Assembly: GCF_015679265.1 (NCBI RefSeq)
Contig: NZ_CP064942.1
Coordinates: 496,001 to 560,000, forward strand
Reading direction: 5' to 3'
Length of the DNA stretch: 64,000 nucleotides
Source of the DNA: Pontivivens ytuae
GTDB taxonomy: Bacteria > Pseudomonadota > Alphaproteobacteria > Rhodobacterales > Rhodobacteraceae
Both the position numbers and the translations under genes were made by a program. This document shows, in pieces, positions 53,954-62,383 of this stretch (the stretch's first letter is position 1; each line of letters starts with the position of its first letter). Below the pieces are notes generated by a model that searched no databases, was not told where the DNA came from, and saw nothing but the letters and a program-made list of their open reading frames with translations.

Positions 53954-54256
53954 ATGCGTCATCACCACAACCCCAATCACCGGGGCGGACCGCCCGGACC
54001 AGGTCGCGATATGCGGGGTCGGTTCACGACCATTGTGGCCGCGATGATCGCCCTGCTGCTCGGCGGTTTAATGGCCAAACACACCGTGGACTACATCACC
54101 GTGGTTGCGGCCATGAGCTACCCGCCCGAAATCGTGGACCTTTTCGAGATCGCCTGGACGCTTCTTTGCTATCCGTTCGTGTTTTTCGCAGCGCGGGCCA
54201 GCGTCCTTTTCGCGGTCACGGCGGCAGGCGTCTATCTCGCCAGCCGCCTCATGTAA
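53954..54256 (+). CDS. Small membrane protein upstream of the coupling protein
   Basis: 100 aa. A His/Pro/Gly-rich N-terminus (MRHHHNPNHRGGPPGPG) is followed by two to three hydrophobic helices (FTTIVAAMIALLLGGLMA; LLCYPFVFFAARASVLFAVTAAGVYLA). AAGGAG at 53942-53947 gives proper spacing for the ATG at 53954 rather than the one at 53948. It precedes a T4CP-like ATPase that itself has no membrane helices, so it could supply the membrane anchor. Confidence 0.65.
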   Translation: MRHHHNPNHRGGPPGPGRDMRGRFTTIVAAMIALLLGGLMAKHTVDYITVVAAMSYPPEIVDLFEIAWTLLCYPFVFFAARASVLFAVTAAGVYLASRLM

Positions 54257-54282
54257 CCCCCAACGGCAGAAAGGAGTAAATC

Positions 54283-54435
54283 ATGCCGCGTACTGAGAAA
54301 GAGAAGATCGGAGAACTGCACCGCTACCGCACGGTGAAGACCTTCGGCGACAAGGTGAAGGAGGCGATCCAGAACATTCTGGGTGTCTGCGTCCTGGTCG
54401 GCGTCGGCATCGTCATCGCCGCGATCTTCGGCTGA
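54283..54435 (+). CDS. Tiny single-pass membrane protein (50 aa)
   Basis: 50 aa: a basic N-terminus (MPRTEKEKIGELHRYRTVKTFGDKVKEAIQN reads as an amphipathic helix) and one C-terminal transmembrane helix (ILGVCVLVGVGIVIAAIFG). An AAGGAG site lies 9 bases before the ATG. It sits between the other membrane protein and the coupling protein, in the same operon. Confidence 0.65.
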   Translation: MPRTEKEKIGELHRYRTVKTFGDKVKEAIQNILGVCVLVGVGIVIAAIFG

Positions 54436-54497
54436 CGGACCCTCCGCCGGGCGCTCGCGCAGCGCCCGGCGGTGTCGTTTCCAGGACGGAGCTTCCC

Positions 54498-56135
54498 ATG
54501 ACCTTCGATCAGCACGCCTATGGTTCGGCCCGCTTCGCCACCGCTGCCGAGATCCGCGCTGCCGGGTTGTTCGGATCGCGCGGCCCGGAGTTCGGGCATC
54601 TCGGACGCCAGTTCCTGCGCCACTGGAATGGCGGTGGGGCGCGTGTGACAGGCGGATCGGGCAGCGGAAAAAGTAGTCAAATCTTACTACCCGCGATCCT
54701 CGGCGCCCCCGAGGCACGCTTCGTCGTCCTCGACTTCAAGAACGGCGAGATCAGCCGGATCATCGAGCCGCACTGCGCCCTGGCCGGGATCCCGTTCTAT
54801 TCCATCGATCCTTACGGCGTGACCGATCTTCCCAACCAGCGCGTCTCGCTGCTCTCCCACCTGACGCCGGGCTCCGCGATGCTGGTCCCCGACAGCCAGC
54901 GCTTCTGGCGCGCCCTCCTGCCCGACAGTGGCGGGGACGGGCGCTTCTTCGACCAGACCGGCCGCCGCTTCGGCGATGCCATCACCCGCATGGACGTGGC
55001 CCTGCAGGGCAGCACTTCCTTCACCGCGCTCTACAGCCTGATGCTGCTGGCCCGCGCCGACTTCAACGCCTTCCTGCGCATTCCGGAACAGGCCAGCGAC
55101 CGCCTGCCGCCCGATGTGCTCGCCACCTGCGCCGAGATGCGGGCGATGTATGACGATGCGGCCCGCACCTTCGAGTCCGTCATGGCGGGCCTGACCAACA
55201 GCCTCGCCTTCATGGCCGATCCCAACCTGCAGGCCACGCTGGTCGATGACAGCCTCGCCGATGCTCCGCTCTCGGTGATCGCCGATCCGGAGCCCGGCCC
55301 GGTCATCGTCTCCCTGATCTTGCCTGACGAGCTGCTGGAGGTGCTGGCTCCGATGGTCCGCGCCTTCATCTCCGCGATCCGCACCGCCAAGAAGGCCCGG
55401 CCCGATGCGCCGCCCGTCCATCTCCTGATCGATGAGGCCGCCCGCATGGGCCGCTTCGAGGAACTGGCCAAGATGGTGGCCGTGGACCGCGCCGCCGGGA
55501 TCGTGCCCTGGCTGTTCTACCAGGACGATGGCCAGATCGCCCGCAATCTCGGCCCCACCGGCAAGGCGACGCTGGAGGCCAATGCCGCCCTGATGCTCGA
55601 TCTCGGCGGCGGCATCCGCGACTATGAGACCGCCCGGGCCCGCTCCGAGACGCTGGGCCACCGCACCCTCGCCATGGCCGATCCGCTCACCCAGACCCGC
55701 GCACGGGCCCAGGCCCAGGAGCTGCGCCGCCGGCTGGTGCTCGAAGGCGCGGACCCGCTGGAGATCGGACCGAAGCTCTGGCAGCTCGATTACGAGGCCA
55801 ATCACCGCACGCTGATGCGCAAGGCCCTGATGGAGCCCGAGGAGCTGCTGAGCCTGCCCGCCGACCGGATGCTGGTGCAGGCCCGCGGCTACCGCCTGCG
55901 GCCCTTCCTCGCCGGAAAGCGCCCTTACTTCACCCAGGCGCGCTTCGCCGGGCGGTTCTTCCCCAACCCGAACGAGGACCAGGATCTCGGCACCGTGCGC
56001 ATCGCCACCCGCTGGGGCATGCGCCGCCGCCGGATCGTCGAGGCCCCGCTGCCGGATCGCCTCCAGCACCTCCCGCAATATGCGGGCGGCCTCCGCCCCT
56101 TCCGCCATGTCGAGGGCTTCGCGCCCGCGCCGTAA
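54498..56135 (+). CDS. Type IV coupling protein (VirD4/TraG/TraD-like ATPase) without N-terminal membrane domain
   Basis: 545 aa. Walker A is GGSGSGKSSQ (residue ~52), followed by FVVLDFKNGEI; Walker B is VHLLIDEAARMG; then the sensor region GIVPWLFYQDDGQIARNLG. These are the NTPase-domain motifs of coupling proteins that bring the relaxosome to a conjugation channel. The usual ~150-residue N-terminal domain with two helices is missing, and the two upstream genes encode small membrane proteins instead. GGAG lies 7 bases before the start. Confidence 0.85.
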   Translation: MTFDQHAYGSARFATAAEIRAAGLFGSRGPEFGHLGRQFLRHWNGGGARVTGGSGSGKSSQILLPAILGAPEARFVVLDFKNGEISRIIEPHCALAGIPFYSIDPYGVTDLPNQRVSLLSHLTPGSAMLVPDSQRFWRALLPDSGGDGRFFDQTGRRFGDAITRMDVALQGSTSFTALYSLMLLARADFNAFLRIPEQASDRLPPDVLATCAEMRAMYDDAARTFESVMAGLTNSLAFMADPNLQATLVDDSLADAPLSVIADPEPGPVIVSLILPDELLEVLAPMVRAFISAIRTAKKARPDAPPVHLLIDEAARMGRFEELAKMVAVDRAAGIVPWLFYQDDGQIARNLGPTGKATLEANAALMLDLGGGIRDYETARARSETLGHRTLAMADPLTQTRARAQAQELRRRLVLEGADPLEIGPKLWQLDYEANHRTLMRKALMEPEELLSLPADRMLVQARGYRLRPFLAGKRPYFTQARFAGRFFPNPNEDQDLGTVRIATRWGMRRRRIVEAPLPDRLQHLPQYAGGLRPFRHVEGFAPAP

Positions 56136-56177
56136 CCCGCCAACCCGAGAGACCATCAGCAAGCAAAGGAGACCACC

Positions 56178-56495
56178 ATGTCCGATGATCGCAAGAAGCA
56201 GCCCGTGGAGCATCTGCGCGAGGGCGCCCTGCGCGCCAGCGTCTGGGAGAACCCCGGTCCCCACGGCCCACAGCACAAGGTCACCTTCAGCCGCACCTAC
56301 CGCGACCAGGACGGGGCCTTCCACGAGACGGGCAGCTTCGGAGCCAAGGATCTGCTCGGCCTCCAGCACCTGGCAGGCCGCGCGCATGATGCCTTGCGCA
56401 CCCGCCGCCAGGACCAGCAGCGCGATCAGGCCGAGCAACAGCCTGCGCGGGACGGCAGCCGCACCCGCCGCCGCGACGAAGACCGGGAGCGCTGA
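56178..56495 (+). CDS. Small conserved-type hypothetical protein of the mobilization operon
   Basis: 105 aa. It has a beta-strand-rich first half (LRASVWENPGPHGPQHKVTFSRTYRDQDGAFHETGSFGAKDLLGLQHLAGRAH) that resembles proteins found beside T4CP genes in Rhodobacterales islands, and an Arg/Gln/Asp-rich disordered tail. A good AAGGAG site precedes the ATG. A nucleic-acid-binding role is plausible but unproven. Confidence 0.7.
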   Translation: MSDDRKKQPVEHLREGALRASVWENPGPHGPQHKVTFSRTYRDQDGAFHETGSFGAKDLLGLQHLAGRAHDALRTRRQDQQRDQAEQQPARDGSRTRRRDEDRER

Positions 56496-56497
56496 GC

Positions 56498-56875
56498 ATG
56501 CCGGACAAGAAGCCGGACTGGATGACGGATCGCACAATCACCCAGACCTTCACCCAGTCGGCCGATCCCAAGGCCGACTGGGTCCGCGAGGGCAAACCCG
56601 ATCCGGACCAGGTCGCCCAGGCCGGCATCAAGACCCGCGAGAGCCTGGCCTGGCTCGCCGCCCAGCACCCGGAGACCCCGGCACCCGCCTATCGCATCGA
56701 CGATCCCGGCCTCCGCGACGATGCCGACCGCGCCACCCGGCAGCAGCACCAGTCCCGCATCGCGGCGCTGCACCGCCGCTTGCAGGCGCGCGCCTTCAAG
56801 GGCCGGGAAGACTTTGGACTGGCGCAGGCCCCGCGCCGCCGCGCGCGCGGCCAGGACCAAGGTCAGGAGAGGTAA
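56498..56875 (+). CDS. Hypothetical protein of the mobilization operon
   Basis: 125 aa, starting 2 bases after the previous stop with GGGAG upstream. Polar and charged, no membrane helices, no recognised domain; the C-terminus is Arg-rich (ALHRRLQARAFKGRED...RRRARGQDQGQER). Same operon as the coupling protein. Confidence 0.65.
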   Translation: MPDKKPDWMTDRTITQTFTQSADPKADWVREGKPDPDQVAQAGIKTRESLAWLAAQHPETPAPAYRIDDPGLRDDADRATRQQHQSRIAALHRRLQARAFKGREDFGLAQAPRRRARGQDQGQER

Positions 56876-57103
56876 TTTGCATAATGCAACCCATGGATGT
56901 TAAAATAAAGGAGAAGGATCGGAACAAAAAGCGCGCTCAGATTACTGTGCGCCGCAATAACCACAAAAATGATCCGGGATTGGCCAACCTGCCTCAACTG
57001 GCAGCATCGCCAGATCCATCCAAGGCAAATCCGAACAAGGCCCCCTCCGGTCTCACCGCCGGGGGACAGGCACAACTGCGTCAACCGAAAGGAGGCCGAG
57101 GTG

Positions 57104-57424
57104 ATGGATGGTGGTATCAAGGGGGAAGGCGATCTCGCGCGGGTGTTCATGGCGGCGGTCGCCAACAGCGCCGCAGGCAAGCCCAGCGCCGAGATCGATC
57201 TGCAGGCCTGCCTCCACCTGCTCGACGACATGGACGCGCCCGACGAGCAGAAGCTCGAACTGCTGGCCATCGTGGCGAACATCGTCACCGCCTTCGTCGA
57301 TATGGGCTTCGGACTGCACCCGATCCAACAAAGCTGTGGACAGATCGCCGAACGCGATGCTGAGCACCCAAAGGCCTCTGAGAGTTTGGTAAAATCGGAG
57401 TTCAACGAAAGGAAAAACGAATGA
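57104..57424 (+). CDS. Hypothetical protein upstream of and coupled to the serine recombinase
   Basis: 106 aa. GGAGG 9 bases before ATG 57104 fixes the start. A helical body (IDLQACLHLLDDMDAPDEQKLELLAIVANIVTAFVDMGFG) is followed by a polar tail. Its stop overlaps the recombinase ATG by 4 bases (ATGA). A recombination-directionality factor or regulator is an attractive guess from the position, not from the sequence. Confidence 0.65.
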   Translation: MDGGIKGEGDLARVFMAAVANSAAGKPSAEIDLQACLHLLDDMDAPDEQKLELLAIVANIVTAFVDMGFGLHPIQQSCGQIAERDAEHPKASESLVKSEFNERKNE

Positions 57425-58992
57425 GTGATACATCCATACAGGCGCGGGATCGCCCCCGCGCCCTGATCTATTGTCGGGTCTCATCGCCCAGGCAACGGCT
57501 GGAAGGCGCAGGCCTCGACAGCCAGGAACATCTCTGCCGCAAATATGCCGAAGACCGGGGCTACGAGGTCGAGGCCGTCTTCCCCGACGACATCACCGGC
57601 GGCGGCGACTTCATGAAGCGGCCCGGCATGGCGGCCATGTTCGCCTATCTCGATGCCCAGCGGGAGCGGAACTACGCCGTCATCTTCGACGACCCTAAAA
57701 GGCTGGCTCGCGATACCGAGTTCCACATGCGGCTGCGCCGCGAACTCGCCCAGCGCGGCGCCACCGTCGAATGCCCGAACTTCACTTTCGAGGACACGCC
57801 CGAAGGCAAGTTCATCGAGACCATCATCGCCGCCCAGGGCCAGCTGGAGCGCGAGCAGAACGCCCGCCAGGTCATCCAGAAGATGAAGGCGCGGGTCGAG
57901 AAGGGCTACTGGGTGTTCCGCGCGCCCGTCGGCTACCGCTACGCACCGGACAATGGCGGCAAGAAGCTCGTCATCGATCCGGCCCCGGCTGCCGCCGTCC
58001 GCGCAGGGCTGGAGGGCTTCGCCTCCGGCCGCTTCCGCAGCCAGGCCGAACTCAAGCGCTACCTCGAAGACCATCCCGACTTCCCGGCGGATCTGCCCGG
58101 CGGCGGCCTGCGCCCCCAGACCATCGTCCGGCTCCTCGGCAAGATCGTCTATGCGGGCTACGTCAATGCGCCCTCCTGGAACATCGCGCCCCGCAAGGGC
58201 GTGCACACGCCCCTGATCAGCCTGGAGACATACGAGCGTATTCAGGCGCGCCTGAAGGAGGGCACCTACGCACCGGCCCGCAAGGACGTCGCCCAGGACT
58301 TCATCCTGCGCGGCGCCGTCCGCTGCGCGTGCTGCAACACGCTGCTGACCGCTGGCTGGTCGACGGGCAAGACGAAGACCTATCCCTATTATCTCTGCCG
58401 CGAGAAGGGATGCGCGCTCTACGGCAAGAGCATCCCGCGCCAGGAGATCGAGGAGCGCTTCGAAGGCGTCCTCGTCAAGATCCAGCCCAACCGGACGCTC
58501 GCCAAGGTCGCCGGGACCCTGTTCCGCCAGGCCTGGGACCTGCGCGCCAGCCAGATGAGCGAAAGGGCCGCCTCCTTCAAGGCCCAGATCGCCGAGACCG
58601 AGAAGACCATCTCCGGCCTCGTCGAGCGCGTCCTGCAGGCCACCCAGCCGCGCGTGCTCGAAGCCTATGAACAGCGCATCGCGGAGCTGGAGCGCCACAA
58701 GCGCGTCCTCGCCGAAAAATCGGCCAATATCGCAGCGCCGAAGCACACCTTCGACGAGATGTTCGAACTCTCGATGCGGATGCTCTCAAGCCCTTGGACG
58801 ATCTGGAAGAACGGCGGATTCGAGGTCCGGAAAGCAGTGCTTCGACCGGCGTTTTGCGAGGAGTTACGCTACGACCGCGAAAACGGGTTTAGAACACCAA
58901 AAACTACCTTACCATTCAAGGTGTTAGCTAACTTCGACATCCAAAAATGCAAAATGGTGCCCCCAGAGAGACTCGAACTCCCGACCCACTGA
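57421..58992 (+). CDS. Large serine recombinase (integrase of the element)
   Basis: 523 aa. The N-terminal resolvase domain has ALIYCRVSSPRQ with the catalytic Ser at position ~22 and DDPKRLARDTEFHM with the conserved Arg. A Recombinase domain follows (FRAPVGYRYAP...), then a zinc ribbon (CACCNTLL...CREKGC), a coiled coil (about 375-440) and a tail. The last residues MVPPERLELPTH are encoded by the 3' half of a tRNA-Thr gene on the other strand, with the stop inside it. Serine integrases of this type move genomic islands and conjugative elements. Confidence 0.92.
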   Translation: MSDTSIQARDRPRALIYCRVSSPRQRLEGAGLDSQEHLCRKYAEDRGYEVEAVFPDDITGGGDFMKRPGMAAMFAYLDAQRERNYAVIFDDPKRLARDTEFHMRLRRELAQRGATVECPNFTFEDTPEGKFIETIIAAQGQLEREQNARQVIQKMKARVEKGYWVFRAPVGYRYAPDNGGKKLVIDPAPAAAVRAGLEGFASGRFRSQAELKRYLEDHPDFPADLPGGGLRPQTIVRLLGKIVYAGYVNAPSWNIAPRKGVHTPLISLETYERIQARLKEGTYAPARKDVAQDFILRGAVRCACCNTLLTAGWSTGKTKTYPYYLCREKGCALYGKSIPRQEIEERFEGVLVKIQPNRTLAKVAGTLFRQAWDLRASQMSERAASFKAQIAETEKTISGLVERVLQATQPRVLEAYEQRIAELERHKRVLAEKSANIAAPKHTFDEMFELSMRMLSSPWTIWKNGGFEVRKAVLRPAFCEELRYDRENGFRTPKTTLPFKVLANFDIQKCKMVPPERLELPTH

Positions 58993-59030
58993 TTACAAAT
59001 CAGTTGCTCTACCAGCTGAGCTATAGGGGC
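58955..59030 (-). tRNA. tRNA-Thr (anticodon TGT)
   Basis: A 76-nt cloverleaf with encoded CCA on the minus strand. The acceptor is GCCCCTA...GGGGGCA with CCA, the D-arm GCTCAGCTGGTAGAGC, the anticodon arm CTGAT-TTTGTAA-type loop with TGT, and the T-arm GTTCGAGTC. Its 3' half (58955-58992) overlaps the end of the serine recombinase gene, marking the right edge of the mobile element. Confidence 0.93.
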
Positions 59031-59071
59031 ATCGCCTTCCGATAGCCGGTTTCGGGGGGCGAGTGCAAGCG

Positions 59072-61408
59072 TCAGCGGCCGAAGAGGCCGCGGAGCTGGT
59101 CGAGGCCACCGCCTTCCTGTTGCAGCCCATCGGTGATGCTGTCGACGGCGCGGTCGAGCGCCTCATCCGGATCGCCCTCGGTCAGGCCTTGTCGCAGCTC
59201 GTCGGCGGCCTGGCGGGCCGCGTCTTCGGCCTGCTGGCGGGTCAGTTCCTCGAGTTGAGAGAGGTCCGGGCGGAAGCTGATATTGCTCCACGGTCCGCTC
59301 ACCTCCACCGGCAGGGTGATCCCGCTCGCGGCGAGATCGCCGCCCTGCCCCGTCAGGTCGCCCACGATCCGGGGCCGCAGCCGCAGATCCAGCCGCTGGC
59401 CCGGCAGGGAGATCGTGCCACCGCCCTCCAGCCGCACGAGCGGGCCGAGGGCGAAGAGCTCCTCGGCCTGCAGCACGCCGTTCGTCACGTCGAAGGAAAG
59501 GCGCGCCTCGGTGAAGTCGGTCCGCGCCGCCTCGCCCGTCGCGCCGCCGGTGATATTGCGGGCGATCTCGGCGATGTTGATGCCCCTTAGCGCGCCGTCG
59601 GCGAGGTCCGCCGCGATCTCGCCGCTGAGCGTCGCGAGGATGTCGTCAAGCGTTGCCCCATTGCCGCCGAGGTCGAAGGTCAGCGCGCCCGCCCCCTCCA
59701 GCCGATCGTTGTCCGCGAAGGCGGAGAGCACCTGCTCCAGCCGGATCGAGCGCAGGCGGGCGGTGATGTCGAGCCGCTCGGTCGCGGCATTGGCGTCGAT
59801 GGTGGCGGCCAGCAGCCCGCCGAAACCGCTCGTCTCCGTGATGTCGAGGCGGGCGACGCCGTTGTCCACCGTCAGCCGCAGCGCGGTCGGGCCGAGGGAG
59901 ATCGGCGCGCGCTCGAAGGAGGCGGCGTTGAGCGCGATGTCGGCATCGGCGAGGCGCAGAAGCTCCCACGGGATCGGCGTGGGCGCACTCTCGCCCGATC
60001 CACCGCCGCCGCCTCCACCGCCGGAGCCACCGCCCGCCTCCGCCGCGGGCGTGCCGAGGAAGGTGTCGAGGTTCAGCGGCCCGGTGTCGAGCGCGCCGGT
60101 GATCCGCGGCCGCGGCCCGGCCAGCCCGACGCCGAGGCGCCCGGTCGCATCCAGCCCCGGCAGGGACAGGTCCAGCGCGTCGAGCGACACGTTCTGCGCC
60201 GACGCCGCCAGATCCGTCGCCAGCGTCATCGCACCCGCGGCGCCGGGCGGCAGCTCGGCAGGTGTTCCGGTGGCCCATTCGAGCAGCCGCGGCAGGTCGG
60301 GGGTGGAGATGTTGGTGCGCCCGGCCACCTGCCCGGCCGTGGCGACCGTGCCGTCGAAGGCCAGTGCGACGTGGTCGGCCGCATCGAGGTTGATCTCGGC
60401 CGCGAGGCTGCCGCTCTCCTGCCAGTCGGCCGCGCCCGAGACGTTCGCGGCGAGGGTCATCGGTACGGCATCGCGGGTGACGCGGCCCACCGTCTCCAGC
60501 GCCAGACCGTCGGCGCCATAGGCGACGCTGCCATCCAGCGCCACGTCGGAGATCGCGCCCGCGGCGTCGGGCAGCGGCGGTAGCGCGAGGCGGGACATGG
60601 CTCCTGCCGGATCGGGCACGCTCAGCGTGAAGTCGCCGGCCACGGACGCCGCATCGGCCACTTCGCCATCGAAGCTGACGCCGCCAAGCTCGCTGTCGAT
60701 CACCGCGACCAGATCTAGCGCGCCGAGGGCGGAGAGCGGCCCCGCGCTCTCCGCCGTCAGGTCGACCGTCGCGGGGATGCCGTTGATCGTGGCGCCGCCG
60801 CTCAGGGTGGCGCTGCCCGGATCCTCGACATAGGCGAGGGTGAGGTTGATCTCCTCGGCCGACGCCGCCTGCCCTGTCGCGCGGTCGTCGTAGATCACGG
60901 TGCCGTCGACGATCTCGGCCGCGAGACGGGTGAGGGCCGGGCCACCGGCAGCTTCCTCACCGCCAGTCTCGGGCGCAGGTGCTGCTTCGGTCGTCTCCGC
61001 CGGCTCCGCCGTCGTGGTCGGCGCGAGGTCCCAGTTCCGGCGACCATCCTCGGCCACCTCGAGCCGGATCACCGGTTGTTCCAGCCGCAGCGTCTCCACC
61101 TCGATCTGCCCGCCGATCAGGGCGCGCAGGTTGACGGCGACGGCAGCAGCCTCGGCCGTCACCATCTCCGGCGCCTCGGCCCAGTCGGCATTGCTGATCG
61201 AGAGCGGCCCGGTCGCGACGCCGAGCCGCGGCCAGATCGTGGGGGAGAAATCACCGGACAGCGTCAGCGTCCGCCCGGTCGCGGCCTCCAGCCGGTCGGA
61301 GGCCACGCGGCCGATACGCTCGGTCGGCAGCGCGAACCAGAACGCCCCCACCGCTATGACAAGAAGAACGATGAGGACGAGCAGCGCACGGCCGAGAAAC
61401 TTGAGCAT
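59072..61408 (-). CDS. AsmA family protein
   Basis: 778 aa with a single N-terminal membrane anchor (MLKFLGRALLVLIVLLVIAVGAFWF), then LPTERIGRVASDRLEAATGRTLTLSGDFSPTIWPRLGVATGPLSISN, the signature AsmA N-terminus. The rest is a long beta-rich periplasmic body with the AsmA_2-like C-terminus. Such proteins act in phospholipid transport or outer-membrane assembly (AsmA/TamB group). The start at 61408 is chosen to give the anchor; the frame is open 33 codons further. It ends 41 bp from the tRNA gene and is core genome. Confidence 0.9.
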   Translation of the reverse strand: MLKFLGRALLVLIVLLVIAVGAFWFALPTERIGRVASDRLEAATGRTLTLSGDFSPTIWPRLGVATGPLSISNADWAEAPEMVTAEAAAVAVNLRALIGGQIEVETLRLEQPVIRLEVAEDGRRNWDLAPTTTAEPAETTEAAPAPETGGEEAAGGPALTRLAAEIVDGTVIYDDRATGQAASAEEINLTLAYVEDPGSATLSGGATINGIPATVDLTAESAGPLSALGALDLVAVIDSELGGVSFDGEVADAASVAGDFTLSVPDPAGAMSRLALPPLPDAAGAISDVALDGSVAYGADGLALETVGRVTRDAVPMTLAANVSGAADWQESGSLAAEINLDAADHVALAFDGTVATAGQVAGRTNISTPDLPRLLEWATGTPAELPPGAAGAMTLATDLAASAQNVSLDALDLSLPGLDATGRLGVGLAGPRPRITGALDTGPLNLDTFLGTPAAEAGGGSGGGGGGGGSGESAPTPIPWELLRLADADIALNAASFERAPISLGPTALRLTVDNGVARLDITETSGFGGLLAATIDANAATERLDITARLRSIRLEQVLSAFADNDRLEGAGALTFDLGGNGATLDDILATLSGEIAADLADGALRGINIAEIARNITGGATGEAARTDFTEARLSFDVTNGVLQAEELFALGPLVRLEGGGTISLPGQRLDLRLRPRIVGDLTGQGGDLAASGITLPVEVSGPWSNISFRPDLSQLEELTRQQAEDAARQAADELRQGLTEGDPDEALDRAVDSITDGLQQEGGGLDQLRGLFGR

Positions 61409-61503
61409 CCATACCCCCGTGTCGATCGCCAGGCTTTGCGCCTGTTGCCTCAAGGCTAGGGGATGGCCGGAAGGTGCGCCACGATTCGGTGGCGCAGGCC
61501 CCC

Positions 61504-61776
61504 TCACATGTCGAGCGCTTCGCGGTAGAGCTGGAGGACCGCCTCCTCCTCACTGATCTCCTGCGGGTCCTTCTTGCGCAGGGCGATCAGCTTGCGCAGC
61601 GCCTTCACGTCGTAGCCGCGCCCCTTCGCCTCGGCCATGACCTCCTTCTGCTGGTCGGCGATGGCCTTCTTCTCCTCTTCGAGCCGCTCGTAGCGCTCCA
61701 CGAAGGAGCGCAGCTCGCCCACGGTGATGCGGTACTGCGAGGTGGGGCCGTCGTCTTCGATATCGGTCACGTCCAT
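61504..61776 (-). CDS. gapR: GapR family DNA-binding protein (DUF2312)
   Basis: 90 aa, all helical: [31 protein letters not shown] followed by [20 protein letters not shown]. This is the full DUF2312 domain. In Caulobacter the protein is GapR, a tetrameric clamp that binds overtwisted DNA ahead of replication and helps topoisomerases. Length and motif order are typical. It lies between asmA and a divergently transcribed small membrane protein. Confidence 0.95.
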   Translation of the reverse strand: MDVTDIEDDGPTSQYRITVGELRSFVERYERLEEEKKAIADQQKEVMAEAKGRGYDVKALRKLIALRKKDPQEISEEEAVLQLYREALDM

Positions 61777-61909
61777 GGGCGTGCGCGCTCCTCGTTACGC
61801 TGAAGGGAAATCGGGCGGGACCATATCGGCGCGCCCCGGCGGCGTCCAGCGGGGTTGCGCGGGCGCGGCACTGCGGCTAGGCGGGGCGGCAATCTGGCGG
61901 AGGCGACGC

Positions 61910-62122
61910 ATGACCTGGCTCATCATCCTGGGCACCATCACCACCATCCTGGGCTTGGGCGGCCTCGGCTACTGCATCCGCGAGGCCGCGCGTGTGAAGC
62001 GCGAGGGGCTGACGCCGGAGGAGGCGCAGCCGCGCCTGCGCGCGCTGATCGCGATCAACCTCGCCTCCGTCTGCGTGGCGGCGATGGGCCTCGGAATGGT
62101 CGTGGTCGGGGTCATGCTCTGA
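61910..62122 (+). CDS. Small two-helix membrane protein
   Basis: 70 aa. One transmembrane helix at the N-terminus (LIILGTITTILGLGGLGYCI), a basic/acidic loop (EAARVKREGLTPEEAQPRLRAL) and a second helix (ALIAINLASVCVAAMGLGMVVVGVML). GGAGG 6-7 bases before ATG 61910 supports this start. It resembles small inner-membrane proteins next to gapR in Rhodobacteraceae. Function unknown. Confidence 0.8.
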   Translation: MTWLIILGTITTILGLGGLGYCIREAARVKREGLTPEEAQPRLRALIAINLASVCVAAMGLGMVVVGVML

Positions 62123-62383
62123 GAGCCTGTCTCGCCCGGCGGCACCGCCGGGCGGCGCCCGACCCTCCCCCCGGGAGGGCGCATTGCGACGGAGCGCGCA
62201 GGCGAAACCGTGGTCACTTTGCGGGCCGGGCATGCAGCAGAGAGGTCGTGAAGCGCCCACCCAGGGTCGGGCGCCGCCCTCATCTCCAAGATCGCGAGGT
62301 CTGTCCAAGCACCCTCTCGCAAGTCTGTCGCGTCGAGCCGCGCGCCCCAGGTCGGCCGCGGCCCTCAGTGCTTCAAACCTAGC

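Larger units (their letters stand above)
30921..58992. mobile_element. Integrative and mobilizable element (approximate limits)
   Basis: The left end carries mobC and a MobA/VirD2-type relaxase. The right end carries a coupling protein, four small accessory genes and a large serine recombinase overlapping tRNA-Thr. Between them lie accessory genes of mixed composition: a RiPP-like cluster, a methyltransferase, hipBA, an ABC-3C remnant, two IS3 copies and an RTX cassette. No VirB-type channel is present, so transfer would be in trans. The right limit is drawn at the integrase stop. The left limit is uncertain because I could not find a matching attachment repeat. Confidence 0.6.

Noticed and set aside
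56080..57363. 427-codon plus-strand frame overlapping the coupling protein end and small genes
   Set aside because: It overlaps three better-supported genes with ribosome sites; only the part at 56884-57100 lies outside them and shows no family resemblance.
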